From positions 1-64,000 of the forward strand of contig JAFEMH010007531.1 of the NCBI GenBank assembly GCA_022495995.1: a stretch of DNA of 64,000 nucleotides, written 5' to 3'. Under the pieces are notes generated by a model, which saw only the letters and a list, made by a program, of their open reading frames with translations, was not told where the DNA came from and made no database searches. The DNA is from Adenophora triphylla var. japonica. Taxonomy: Eukaryota; Streptophyta; Magnoliopsida; Asterales; Campanulaceae. This document shows positions 21,850 through 32,740 of the stretch, piece after piece (the stretch's first letter is position 1; each line of letters opens with the position of its first letter). A program made the position numbers and the translations under genes.

Positions 21850-22378
21850 AGATAGAAAACAAGCAACTATCAAACAACACAAGAATATATGTGGTTCACC
21901 AACTTGACTATGTGCACAGGCAGAGGGAGAGAATATTATTATCTATTGAAAATTGAGTGATTACAATCTCTAACCTAATGCACGAATTCTTGGCAAAGAA
22001 TTCCTGTCTGCAAACCCTAGATCTTAAGAAATAGATGAGAAAAAGGAAGTATCTACAAAATATGGTTAGGGGTAGGCTTATTTATGTTCCTTACTCCTAA
22101 CCCTGCAGGGTTTTCAACCCTAAACAGATTTCTGTCGCTGATGGGTCTGATCCAGCATAGGGCGCTATCGCTCCCTCCTTGGGCGCGATCGCCCCATTTT
22201 CACCCGCACGATCGCCCCATTGGTAGGACGCGATCACTCCCTTAAGGCAGAAACTCAGCGTGGTCGCGCGCCCCTTTCTGTGCGATCGCTCCCTTTGCAG
22301 CTGTGTCAGGAATTCCGAAATTGTTGTTTTAATCCCCTAATTTAGGCGTCCCCAACTTAGATGTCACCAAACCGAACA
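21850..22378 (-). repeat. 5' LTR of copia element 1 (inner boundary approximate)
   Basis: It begins on the minus strand with TGTTCGGTTTGG at 22378. A TATA-like CATAAATAAG lies at about 22075-22086. Upstream of it, at 22162-22292, lie six diverged copies of a CpG motif based on GGGCGCGATCGCCC / GCGATCGC. The inner end could not be fixed because no clear PBS was found. Confidence 0.6.
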
Positions 22379-22770
22379 GTTACGCCATCGCCGATCCTCT
22401 GTTATTGTGGCCATTAATGGAGAAGAATGGGATAATCGGGGAAGGAAAGGAAGAGGGAGAGGGGTGAAGTGTGTAATTAATATTTTCGATTATAGTCCTT
22501 TTTATATTAGTCTATACTACCTTCTGATTTTTAAATTTACACTTGAAATCCTTATACTTATCTTGATTTAATTTGCAGTAACTTTTCTATATTGCCCTTA
22601 AAAACTAGGTCACATGTTTTTCACATGTCCATTTAACGAAAAAAAGGATGGAGTTAGCTCGAGGTACCTTGAACAAACATCAAAAACAGATGAGGTACTA
22701 TGTTTGCAATGAAATTGAGTTTATACATGAAATCCAAAAAACCTCAATAGTTGAGGTACTTTTGTTGCAC

Positions 22771-22797
22771 ATATATATATATATATATATATATATA
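22771..22797. repeat. (TA)n microsatellite, left of MITE
   Basis: A pure AT run of 27 bp. Together with 23047-23140 it looks like one TA tract split by a MITE that inserts at TA. Confidence 0.95.
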
Positions 22798-23045
22798 CTC
22801 CCTCCGTCCATTTACATGGTTCACACTTTGTTTCTTTCCTAAAATGGAAACCTTAAATCACTATTCTCTCCACTCATTCTCTCTCCTACATTATTTTAAT
22901 ACTCACAACACCATTATAATTTACTATTCCCTCCACTCATTCTCTCTCCTATTTTATTTTCACACTCACAACACTTTCAATATAATATTTCCTCCTTAAT
23001 TTACGTGAGAACAAGAATCGCGAACCAACTAAATGGACGGAGGGA

Positions 23046-23046
<1 letters not shown>
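22798..23046. mobile_element. Stowaway-type MITE
   Basis: A 249-bp element with terminal inverted repeats CTCCCTCCGTCCAT / TGGACGGAGGGAG, flanked by TA on both sides, as in Tc1/mariner-type Stowaway MITEs. It has no coding capacity. Confidence 0.92.

Positions 23047-23140
<94 letters not shown>
23047..23140. repeat. (TA)47 microsatellite
   Basis: A pure TA run of about 94 bp. The ORFs encoding Tyr-Ile repeats on both strands here are artefacts of the repeat. Confidence 0.97.
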
Positions 23141-23141
<1 letters not shown>

Positions 23142-23216
23142 CAACAACATTACTCTAATGCCGCAAAGGCCCCAACGTAGTTGGGTTAACAGGGGTCGGA
23201 TGTACACAGTCTTACC
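23141..23216 (-). mobile_element. 3' end fragment of a LINE (RTE-like)
   Basis: On the minus strand a short conserved-looking 3' tail (GTAAGACTGTGTACATCCGA) runs into (TTG)n, similar to plant RTE 3' ends. The hAT element inserted into it: the fragment seems to continue at 46369 (CCTTTGCCCCTA). The identification is from memory of such tails. Confidence 0.45.
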
Positions 23217-24027
23217 CAGCAGCGAATTTAGTAAGAGGCGAGGGTGGGCCATAGCCCACACTGGGTTTTCAAAAAAAAAATTGGTTATTACCGGTTAAAG
23301 CGGGCGCTGAAGCATTAATTATAAAAAGGAAAAAAGAAAAAGAAAAAAACACACGCCACACAAATGCAAAAGGAACAGACACAAACACAAAGCAAACACG
23401 ACAGAGAAACAGGCTGGGAGAAACGAATGCGGAAGGCGACGATCATGGCGAGCTCAATCTGATCGGTCTCTCGCCTCTCTTACTGTCGCGCATCTCGCTC
23501 TCTTTCTTGGTTTATTCTTCTCAATTTCTTCCTCGGCTGCACTATTAGGGATTTTATGTAACAAAATTTTTGATGTTATTAAGCCAACAAACACCAAGGT
23601 AATTCAATTTTCGACTTCATTTCTCTTATTCTATTGTAGATTACTTCGATTTAAGTGATTTTGGAGTGATTTGAGGATATAAGTTTCATTATTTCATTCC
23701 TAATTTACTACACTTACTTTTAGGGTTTTACTTGAGATTTTTTATTACACTTCAATTTCTGATATTTGATCTTGTGATTATAGTCAAATCAGATTGTTGT
23801 TAATTGAAATGATCAAATACCTCTTAACTTCTAGAAAAAAAAGGTAAATCTTACATTCTTACTATCGATATTACTCCTCGTTATTCTAAATTATTATTTT
23901 TCATTTTATAGTTTCTTTATATTCTACTTCATTGTTTCATTGAAACTGTAGTACTACTTTATTAATTAATATCGTGTAGTTATTTTCTTACTTTGTCATT
24001 CTTACTATGATAATAGCAATCGAGATT

Positions 24028-24491
24028 ATGAAAAGATGTTTCAAAGTGATGAATTGTGAAGAGCCATCACAATCATTTGCTCAAGAATCTAAAATATTCG
24101 AGTTGAATCAAATTTTTGCCATAATTTCAAAGCTCAACGAGTATATCCGAGTGTCCAAGTCAATCATATATTGAAGGATATGGAGGAGCTTCCTTCCGAC
24201 CCAGGTTTATGCCCTTGTATCAAATCATATGATGTTAATATAAGAGAACAAGTTCGAAGAGCATACCTATAAATGGGTCCTTAACAACCGAAAAGAAAAG
24301 CTATTGATTTTCATTGAAATGTTATGATGCGAAGACAAGGCGTAGATTTATTCCTTCTAAGTTTAATGACTTCCCTACATGGCTCAAGTATAGCATAGCG
24401 AAGGATGCAGCATATTGTTTATGTTGTTATCTATTTAAACTTGAGCAAGGAGAACAAGGAGGTGGTGAATCTTTAGTTGGCGGAGGATTCT
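24028..24491 (+). pseudogene. hAT transposase part 1 (N-terminus, TTF-type zinc finger)
   Basis: From an ATG at 24028 a short acidic leader is followed, in shifted frame, by ELPSDPGL and REQVRRAYL, then WLKYSIAKDAAYCLCCYLF with the CxxCC zinc-binding cysteines of the TTF-type finger in ZMYM1-like hAT proteins. There is a stop near 24270 and a frame change near 24315. The frame is cut at 24491 by an LTR insertion and resumes at 26086 as YDWKDK. Confidence 0.82.
24487..24491. repeat. Target-site duplication ATTCT (left)
   Basis: ATTCT here and at 26081-26085 flank the LTR insertion. Joining the flanks through one copy restores an uninterrupted transposase frame. Confidence 0.88.
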
Positions 24492-26080
24492 TGTTGGAAT
24501 TTGGTTTTGTAAAAGTGTGGTTTGACCAACTTTTGACCAAGAATTCCATTGGGTTCCATTATAGGAAAATGGAAATTGATTGCATATTAATAATCTACAT
24601 TTGGAGTAGATAAATTTGATATATTTACTTTCTCAAAACCAATTAGTGATGAATGAGAAATTAATGCTCAAAGTATGCAAAATGAAATGGGTTTATGAAG
24701 AGTTTATGGGATATGGAATAGTTATCCCACATTGCTTTAAGATGTAAAGTGATGAGAGTTTATAAGTGGATCCATCCAAAGGAGTAGTCAACAAGTTGAT
24801 ATCCTTGGGCCAACCTAGTTGGACCATTGAGCCAACCATGCATCCAAGTGGGCTATTGAGCTAGTTTTGTTCTAGCTTAAAATGGACCCACAACCCGGCG
24901 CGCGCGAAGGGCGGAATGGGCGGTTTAGGCGCACTTTGCACTTCGCACGTGCGCATCGTCGCTAGGAGCTATTGGAGCCTTAAACTTTGACGAGGTTCGG
25001 TGGCGGTCCAGCTCGGTGAGACCGGTTCGGTTCGTGGGCTTGGGGCGGCTTGATTTGGGCCGGATCTCGGACCATGGAGGCAGATTGGGCCGCATGGCAC
25101 TGGGCTAGGCGATCGGACTCTCGGACTAACGGGTCTCGGGGCCGAGACCCGCTGGGTCATGGATTGGGCTTGGATAAAGGCTAAGGTTGTGATGTTTGGA
25201 GCAGACGGTCGGGCTACTGGGTAAGGGTGTGACCCGCGCCTGCTTGGAAAGGTGGGTCAAATCCATCATATCTCAGCCCTTCATCAAGATCAGATCCAAC
25301 GGCCAGAATCCACCAGGTGCCAATAATGCCTATTCCCAAAAGGCACCCTAACTCTTCATCTACTATAAATACGGGTCGGCTACTGGGTAAGGGTGTGACC
25401 CGCGCCTGCTTGGAAAGGTGGGTCAAATCCATCAGATCTCAGCCCTTCATCAAGATCAGATCCAACGGCCAGAATCCACCAGGTGCCAATAATGCCTATT
25501 CCCAAAAGGCACCCTAACTCTTCATCTACTATAAATACCCCCCACCAGTTTGTCAATTCAATCACTCATTCATCAAATCACTTCTCTCTATCACAAATTC
25601 ACTCTCTATTCTCACTAGAAGTAGAGAATCAATTATTTAACGGAGTTAACTAACTCAGTTAGATAATTAATCGAATTATGGAATTCACTCACGTAATTCA
25701 ACGGAATTCTTAACATCATCTGTTAGAAGATAGAGCATCTCGTTGCATAATTCTTCTTCAAAGTCTGGAAGTGTCAAACACGAATTTTGTTCGCCGAAGT
25801 CATTAATTTGGAGTGCTCCTATTAATGAATGTAAAGTCATTTTATCTTGAGAGAAGATTGCCGTGCATCGTTAGCACTGGGCCAAGGCAATATCTTCTTG
25901 CGGAGATTGTGTCCAACACAAGACTCGACTTCTTTTAATTACTCGGTTTGCTTTAATTTCCGCATTCTATTTTATCTTTATTTCCTGCCCCGTTAATTAT
26001 GTTATGCTTCATTATTTATTTGTCATTTCGTTAAATTCAAGAAAGCCTTATTTATTGTCAAATAGACAATTTTCCCATCA
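24492..26080 (+). mobile_element. Probable solo LTR (1589 bp) inside the hAT transposase gene
   Basis: It begins TGTTGGAA, ends TTCCCATCA, and is flanked by the 5-bp duplication ATTCT. No coding sequence, PBS or second LTR is present, which fits a solo LTR left after recombination. It holds two TATA boxes (CTATAAATAC) near 25361 and 25527 because a 166-bp promoter segment is tandemly duplicated. A CpG-rich block at 24895-24965 contains GCGCGCGC and the palindrome CGCACGTGCG. ORFs in this region are not credible. Confidence 0.78.
25206..25538. repeat. 166-bp tandem duplication containing the LTR core promoter
   Basis: 25214-25371 repeats at 25380-25537 (offset 166) with about one substitution (CATATCTC / CAGATCTC). 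Each copy ends with CTACTATAAATAC, so the LTR has two TATA boxes. Confidence 0.92.
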
Positions 26081-26600
26081 ATTCTATGATTGGAAAGATA
26101 AATCAAGATTGGGTGTTCATGTTGGTGATCATTGTAGTGTTCATAACAAATGTGTCCAAGCTTGTGATCATTTGTGGAATCATAAACAACACATCAAAAA
26201 TGCTTTTACCAGCAAGATGACTAAGCAAAAAGAATGTATGATATCAAGTTGAATGCCTAGGGCTGGCTTTTCGTGGCCACGATAAATCGGAAAAGTCTCT
26301 AAATAAAGGGAATTATTCTTGAGCTTCTTACTTTCCTTGCAAACCACCACGAGGAAACTAAGAAAGCTACTTTGAATTCTCTTGGAAATCGAAAGTTGGT
26401 ATGCCATGAAATTCAAAAGGATATCATTAATGGGGTCTCTTTCTTGACTGCTAAAGTTGTTTTTAAAGATCTCGAAAGTGGGTTATTCTCCATCATAGTT
26501 TGACAAGTCTCATGATATATCTGTGAAAGAACAAATGACCCTTGTATTGAGATATGTGGAAAAAAAGGGTGTATAGTTGAGTGTTTTATTAGTTTAGTTC
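26081..26600 (+). pseudogene. hAT transposase part 2
   Basis: It continues directly from part 1: HVGDHCSVHNKCVQACD, then GLAFRGHDESEKSLNKGNY, then VKEQMTLVLRYV with the family's conserved order. Frame changes occur at about 26250 and 26350. The frame ends at an in-frame site (VECFISLV) where the 16-kb element begins at 26601. The next residues of the family (H-V-K-D-T-T) start at 42631. Confidence 0.82.
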
Positions 26601-27603
26601 TGTAGCGTTGATATTTTATTTAAATAACAGAGTCATCACTTATCATTTATTTAGGAAAACAATAAGAAAAATCTTTTTGAAAGATTTGGGTGCGGGGCTT
26701 AAGTGATGGATTTGGAAGGTCGAGAAGCACCGCATCCACCCAATTCGGAGATCGGTCTTGCTTTACGGGGGATTATCAATTTAAATAACAATTAAATAAA
26801 AACAGGAAAATCCTAATTAATTTCTTAATTAGGAATGTCGGGTTATATGCTTCGAGATCGCCTCCATTGATTGAAGGGACTCTAGGCTAACCCTTTTGAT
26901 AGGATTACACTACTCTAAAAGCAATTAGAGAGAGAGAGAGAGAGATTGAGAATAAGAATAAAAGCAGAGGATTTTACCTTGTGTTCTTGAGAACGTGGTT
27001 CTAGTGTTTCCTTCTCGGTCGAGAAAGGATTTGGATAGAGCTTCACCTTGATTCTAGGCTAAGAATCTTCGACGTTCGTTGATCAAAAAGGTTGATAAAC
27101 GAATTTAGGTGTTTGTTTTTGAGTGATTTGCGGAATCTTTCAGGGAGAGAAACCAGCAAATGGTGTGTGTTATGTGTTTTCGATTAGGAATTGGGGACCT
27201 CTGAAATACTGAAAGTCATCAAGTATTTATAGGGGTTTGGAAAGGTAAAAGGTGGATTGGGATACCTCCCAAGGAAGCTTCCAGAACTCAAATATCATTG
27301 GATACCTGAATTGGATAAGATTTATCAAAAAAAGAGGTTGAAACGGAGAAGGAAAGTGATTATGCACATCCTGCAGAGGGGTTGTCTCGCGTGAGGCACG
27401 TCTGTTCCGCACGGAACAACTAGTCTGTTGACTATTCTGTCCTCTTCAGTTTATTCCGTTATTTCAGTTAAGTCCAAAACTAACGAGGTTAGTTAGAAAC
27501 TTAACGAAAACATGACGAAACTAATATGCTTTCATCAAAATATAAAAGAGAGACGAAGATTAGTGTACTCATGCAATTATTGGTTCAGAATGGGGTGTCT
27601 ACA
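26601..27603 (-). repeat. 3' LTR of the gag-only element
   Basis: 1003 bp, matching 41637-42630. TATA (CTATAAATAC) lies at about 27223-27232 on the minus strand. Upstream of it, at about 27385-27422, is a decayed palindrome pair (TCTCGCGTGAGGCA, GTTCCGCACGGAAC) corresponding to the better preserved one at 42411. Confidence 0.9.
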
Positions 27604-27879
27604 GAGCCCCTTGGCAATAAATCCTATGGAAGAAGTCATGTCGTCGATAAAAAAAACATCATTCTGAACACTGGGATGGTCGTGCCGCATGGCTGCCTAC
27701 GTATCTCTATCGGAGAATCAGACCAAAGCGTAGTTCGACTCCAAAACACTAAAAGGCTGTTTTAGGCATTTTGAAAATCGAAGAGGAATTTTTTTTGAAA
27801 AGGTAAAATCATACTAAGGAATCAAGGACTTGACCCAATTCTGAAAATACCTGGTTTGTTGATGAAGTTGTTTGAAGTG

Positions 27880-28420
27880 CACCGCCCGAGGTTATTGACA
27901 TAGCTGAGGTTGCTTGAGTGCTTTTGAACCATGGATAAATTCATACTGAGGAATCAAGGACTTGACCCAGTTCTGAAAATATCCGCTTTTGATGATGCGC
28001 CGCCCGAGGTTACTGACGTTGCTGTTATTGCCGAGGCACGGACTTTGAAGTTTGCTGAGGTCATAGACTTTGTTGACGTTGCTGAGGTCACGGACTTTGA
28101 AAGTTGTTGAGGTCACAGACTTTATTGATGTTGCCGAGGTCACGGAATTTGAAGGTTGCTGAGGTCACAGACTTTATTGATGCTCCACCTGAGGTCACAA
28201 GTATCACTGTTGTTGCCGAGGTCACAGACTTTATTATCGTTGTTGCCGTCACAGACTTTGATGATGTTGCTGAGGTCACGGACTTTAAAGGTTGCCGAGG
28301 TCACAAACTTTATTGATGCTCCACCTGAGGTCACAAGTGTCGCTGTTGTTGCCGAGGTCACGAACTTTGTTGTCGTTGCTGCCGTCACAGACTTTGAGGT
28401 TGTCGGTTGGGGTGGAGGTT
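27880..28420. repeat. Minisatellite, about 30-bp unit based on GAGGTCACAGACTTT
   Basis: The core GAGGTCACRGACTTTRWTG recurs many times with GTTGCTG / GTTGCCG spacers. A higher-order duplication of about 143 bp links 28157-28270 to 28300-28410. ORFs with alternating Ser-Val-Thr motifs on both strands are by-products. It lies in the untranslated 3' part of the gag-only element. Confidence 0.88.
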
Positions 28421-30466
28421 CTGTCGGCTCCTGTAATGCAAGGATATATGCATGCTGGTCTCAGATGGACCCGAATGATTCTTACCTTTCTGTACCTTTT
28501 AGCACATAAAGATTCCAAATAGATTTTTTCATATTTTAGTTATTTAATTGGACTTACGTGGTGGTGTCCACGTGTGTTCGTGTAAATGGCCGATTGGTCA
28601 TTTTGGTGGTGAGTTTATGTATGAGTATATAGTATGTGGACATGAAGGGATACTTGTATGGATTTATATTTGAGATGGGTGAACTATATGAGTGAACTTG
28701 TGTTTGACAAGTTGGGACCAAATCAGGTTTATGCAGAATTCGTTGCTAGTCAGCGAGGTTGTCTCGTGCGAGAGTACCGTATTGTTTCTTCATTGTTGTA
28801 GAATCTCGATGAGTAACCTTATGTGAACACATATATGCCTGTTGCGAATCTTCATTCTTAATTCTCCCTTGAATTGTGTCTCTAGGAGGCAAATGACTAC
28901 AAATATGTCGACTGTTGTAAAGGCTTTATGTCCAATTCTCTTTCTTCTCTCAAGCCCCAAGTTGATTGAATGTGGTAGATGACTTTGTGAACAGGCTTGT
29001 GAGTCTGCTCTCTTAACTTGAAGATGATCGAAGTAGGCTCTCCTTGTTGATTTGATTTGAAGAGGATTAAATGATGTTCGATGAAGAAGGCTGAAGAATA
29101 GTCTCCCTTTGTCCTTGATTTTTTTTCGGTGACGCACCCTGGTTTTTGCCTAGACCGCCCTTTCGGGTTTTCAATCTAGTGGGCATCTCTTTTGCGTCTT
29201 TTCCTTTTTTTTTTTTTTGAAAATAGTATGTTAACTCAAAGAGAACTCAGAGGAGAGAATCTTACTGAGGAGAGAGAAATGAGATCCCAAGTTAGTTGAG
29301 GAGAGACGGACTCTATTCTTTGGAAGGTGATCCAAGAATTGACTCTTTAGAGAAGTGTATTTTCTAATAATGAGAGTGAGAAGCAAAGAGGAAAGCTCCT
29401 AATGCAGATTTGATTATTTTGAAGAGTTGGAGTAGAGATTGACTGGGGGAGGAAATGTTAGGAAGCCCCAGTTTTGATGCTTGGATTTCAAGAGTGTGTA
29501 TGAGAGTGGCTAACAGGAAGCCTCTAGACTCAACAAGAAACGCTACTTGGCTTAAAGATCTAGAAAATTTGTTCTACCATTTCATGAACCGTGCATCATC
29601 TAGAAATTTCTAAATAAGTTTGAGAAGAAAGCCAATCATTAGTATGACTTAAGGGTAAACATTTTTTATTATTTTTTTTTTTTTGATACTGAAAGTCTTC
29701 TTCACTTGTTGTAGGATGATGTTGAGTAATCTTCATTTCTTTTGTTGGTATCACTTGACTCCTCTTCTTTGTGGGAGAGTCCTTCATGCATTTGAAGTTT
29801 CACCTTTGTTGTGGTGGTGATGAAAGCTTGAGAGTTTTTTTTTTGTACTCTCAAAGCTTTGAATTGAGTAGCCCCACTCTCCTTGGAATGAAGGCTGATA
29901 GCAGCACCTTTGGCTTTCTTTGCTTGTTGACATTTGACTTTCAGTAAAGGTAATGTTCAGCTCCTAAGCTTTCTAATGATATCTTTCTTTTTGAACTCGT
30001 TTAGAAGTTTCTATATATATATTTTTTCCGATGATTTAGGGAATGGAGGGTCCATTATTTTAAATTAATTAAATGATACTCATGAGGTAGGACAACCTTA
30101 GGGAAAGTGATTAGGAAATGACTTTGATTAATGGAGAAATTAAAACAGACTCGATAGTTTAGATGACACAAACTAGAGGAGGTGAGAAGTACTAGAAAGA
30201 CAGAACGACTCTTCGAGATCATATTTGTAAATTTAAAACCTAATCTACTTCTATCAAAGGAGAAAGGGAGAGAATAGACGTAGCCCCAAAGTGATAAGTG
30301 TAGATTTCTTCTTGGAGCTTCATCTTCTTCATGTATTACGAGGGAAAGGATTGGTGATGATGTTGGGATGTTCTAACTCTCCATTGTCAAAGAGGTCTTG
30401 GATGATGTCCTTCAAGTGGTGGCAAGTGTTGGTGTCGTGGCCGGTGAAGTTGTGATACTTGCAGAA
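28421..30466 (-). other. Untranslated 3' interior of the gag-only element
   Basis: No conserved protein motif on either strand. The longest ORFs (for example 28790-29137 minus, 115 codons) resemble nothing known. Some T-rich runs occur at 29208-29220 and 29670-29690. Confidence 0.6.
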
Positions 30467-31148
30467 TTAGTGATGAGCGTGATTAGGACCCATATCCTTA
30501 GGAGGACCACCTTCCCTTGGTTTGATCTTTTCATTCTTGACAAGAACATCGAGAAGTTCTTCTTGAGCGATTCCTTCAAGTTTGTCATAGTGCCTCTTTT
30601 TCTTTTCGGGAGGAGGAATAGCAGAATACTTGCCGGTGTTGGGGAGGTTGAATGCAATAGCATTGACTGAAGCATCCTTACTTGTGGTAAGCTTGTTGTA
30701 GCGAAAGGTACTTTCCTTCTTTTTACTTTTTAGGAAAACATCAATCCTAATTCCAGACTCATGGAGTTCATTAAAACTAGGAAAGTAATTACTGGCGAGC
30801 TTCTCTTGAAATTCATCACGGAGGCATTGGAGGAAGATGCGGATTTGCTCTTTGAGAGTAGGTCTTTCGAAAATTTTAGTAAGTTTGAGTCTCCATCTTC
30901 TAGAAAAGTCAGCAAAAGACTCACTTACATGTTGCTTGGTCTGTTCAAGATCCCTCCTAGTAGGGCGGTAAGTGGAGTTGTCTTCAAACTGCCTTTGGAA
31001 GACTAAACATGCAGACGACCAGTCAAGCCTTGTAGTCATAGAAAGATACATGTACCAATCTCTTGCAGCACCCTCTAAAGCTTTAGGAAAGCATTGGGCC
31101 AATATTGTGTTATCAACGCCCATTGAAAGCATAGCCCAAGTGTAGGTC
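30467..31148 (-). pseudogene. gag of the gag-only element, C-terminal part
   Basis: An open minus-strand frame of 221 codons with the retrotransposon gag domain: LAQCFPKALEGAARDWYM, then SWDW-like DWSSACLVFQRQF, then TRRDLEQTKQHVSESFADF, as in Ogre/Tat gag. The upstream half is at 39177-39733. The two halves join in frame when the copia insertion and one copy of its TCAAC duplication are removed. It ends in a His-rich tail (PNHAHH) rather than running into protease. Confidence 0.82.
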
Positions 31149-31153
31149 TCAAC
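31149..31153. repeat. Target-site duplication TCAAC (left)
   Basis: It matches TCAAC at 39172-39176 and flanks the 8-kb copia element exactly. Confidence 0.9.
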
Positions 31154-32724
31154 TGTAGGTGTTAGTGCCCTAGGCCTATAGAGATAGACCTATTTGTAAT
31201 GTCATTTTCATTTATATATGAGATTATTACTTTGATTATTATATGTGTTTGCATGTTTACTTTAATAATCGTGTCCCTAGTACTTATGAAGCACTAGTAT
31301 GAAGTCTAATGAATAATCATATGATGATTATATGCATGGAGATGCACATTAGATTCATGGGTACTTGTTAGAGAACAAGGTACTGGACTTGACCCATTAT
31401 GAGATTTATGTCATGGTCGTATGTCATAATTAAATCTCATATAGTTATATCATTGATATCATTTGACCTGAGATTATCATCGTCTTCCACTCGATGAATA
31501 TCATGTTTGATATAGTTTAACGTTGTCTTTAACCGGATAACAATAAGGGCTATTATTGGCATGATATGATTCTTGTTGGGAAGAATGATAAGTCAAGATG
31601 GAAATTTGTCCCTCGTAAAGAGAGATGTTTGCTAGGCCACTCGTAAGTAAGATTGATGTAGTGCATGGCCATGCCCGAATGAATTAATGTGATTAATATC
31701 ATTCGATTAATCAATTTACTTGGTAACGAGAAAGCATTGAACAATATGAGTTGACTTGGACCATGACTCATGTTCAATATAACATCGTGTGACAAAGGGA
31801 TTGTGATATGTTCTATATAGGAAATCGAACTTTGCATTATATTATTTGGGTAGACATGATGGCTTGCTAGAGTCCGCTCATGTCTTATGAGGATCGATGT
31901 AATCGAACTCATTGCCAACATAATATAGTCCTATGGGGTCACACGCATCGAACGAATTGTCAAAAATGGAATTATGGATTTTGGTGTGATGGGCGACCGC
32001 CCAAGTGTGCCATGGGCGACCGCCCACAAGTCAATGGTTGACTTGGGCGACCGCTCAAAGGGTCATGGGCAACCGCACATGTTTATTCGAAAACAAGGCA
32101 TTGGAGACTGTCTTGATGGGCGACCGCCCTTGCCCTTATGGGCGACCGCCCATGTTGGTTTTCGTATAAGGGGATTAGGCGCTATTCACATGGGCGACTG
32201 CCCAGCTCCTTATGGGCGACCGCCCACGTACGCTGTAACGCTGAAACCGAATTTGCTTAGGGTTTTTAATAGGGTATAATATTTATAAAGTATAAATAGT
32301 ATCCCTCTTCAACCCTAGCAGCCAGTCACGAATTTTGAGTTTATAGAAACACAAAATTGAGAGATTTTTCAATTGTGAATTGAAATCATCACACCAATTC
32401 CATAACACTTCATAGATTGAAAGGAGTTTCAACCGAGGGATCTAGCAATCCTCCTAGAAGATTTCTAGGGTTCGTTCATCGCGTGGATACACATAGAGGA
32501 TCTTCGCTCTTCAAGATCTTCCGTTCGTGATTCAACAATCGTTCATCAAGGATTCACAAGATCGTCAATCTGGAGTTGGGTCACGTTTATCAACGACAAA
32601 AGCACACAAGGTTGGTATTTCTAAATCATTACTCTTAATTAATCATCTAGATTGATTCCTAGGGCTTTGGGTTTTTCGAGTTATTTGCATTATTCCGCTG
32701 CGCATGGACCCTCGAAACCCAATA
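31154..32724 (+). repeat. 5' LTR of copia element 2
   Basis: 1571 bp, starting TGTAGGTGTTAG. The 3' LTR ends CCCAACA while this copy ends CCCAATA, a single change at the terminus. TATAAATAG lies at about 32291. An eight-copy palindrome array lies at 31991-32225. Confidence 0.93.
31991..32225. repeat. Array of eight GGGCGACCGCCC motifs in U3
   Basis: Copies start at 31991, 32014, 32045, 32067, 32118, 32140, 32192 and 32214. Five match exactly and three carry one or two changes (for example GGGCAACCGCAC, GGGCGACTGCCC). The last copy ends about 65 bp upstream of the TATA box. The array is conserved at 38439-38673 in the 3' LTR. Confidence 0.93.
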
Positions 32725-32725
32725 G

Positions 32726-32740
32726 TGGTATCAGAGCCCC
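32726..32740 (+). promoter_or_regulatory. Primer binding site of copia element 2
   Basis: TGGTATCAGAGCCCC, complementary to the 3' end of initiator tRNA-Met, one base after the 5' LTR. 32741-33597 is the untranslated leader with no ORF of note. Confidence 0.9.

Larger units (their letters stand above)
18112..22378 (-). mobile_element. Ty1/copia element 1 (Tork/Tnt1-like), 5' part
   Basis: Read on the minus strand: 5' LTR ending at 22378, gag, CCHC knuckle, protease, integrase, RT and most of RNase H, interrupted at 18112 by the Tekay-like insertion and resuming at 9371. This is the copia order (integrase before RT). Several frameshifts and stops make it a pseudogene throughout. The element lies inside the inverted ends of the possible MULE. 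Confidence 0.88.
8157..22768. mobile_element. Possible MULE-like element with long degenerate terminal inverted repeats
   Basis: Sequence 8165-8440 resembles the reverse complement of 22500-22768. Matching blocks appear in the same order: AACTCA...TTGCAAA...ACCTCA, CAAGGTACC, CATG...ACATG, TTTTAAGGG, AAATTA. This gives inverted ends of roughly 270 bp. Without the nested copia and gypsy elements the element would be only about 1.3 kb. No transposase was recognised in the remaining interior (8441-9045, 22379-22499), so it may be non-autonomous or a gene-fragment carrier. Target duplications were not identified, and the gypsy LTR abuts the left end. Confidence 0.45.

Noticed and set aside
23001..23298. 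ORFs of 86-97 codons on both strands with Tyr-Ile repeats
   Set aside because: Translation of a (TA)n microsatellite.
28088..28518. Several overlapping ORFs on both strands with Ser-Val-Thr repeats
   Set aside because: By-products of the GAGGTCACAGACTTT minisatellite.
31553..31921. 122-codon minus-strand ORF, repeated at 38001-38369
   Set aside because: It lies in both LTRs of copia 2 antisense to the element; conservation only reflects the LTR pair.
31991..32225. Regularly repeated 12-mers that look like a CRISPR array
   Set aside because: The repeats are too short, the spacing is irregular (22-51 bp), the context is a plant LTR, and the same array recurs in the partner LTR.
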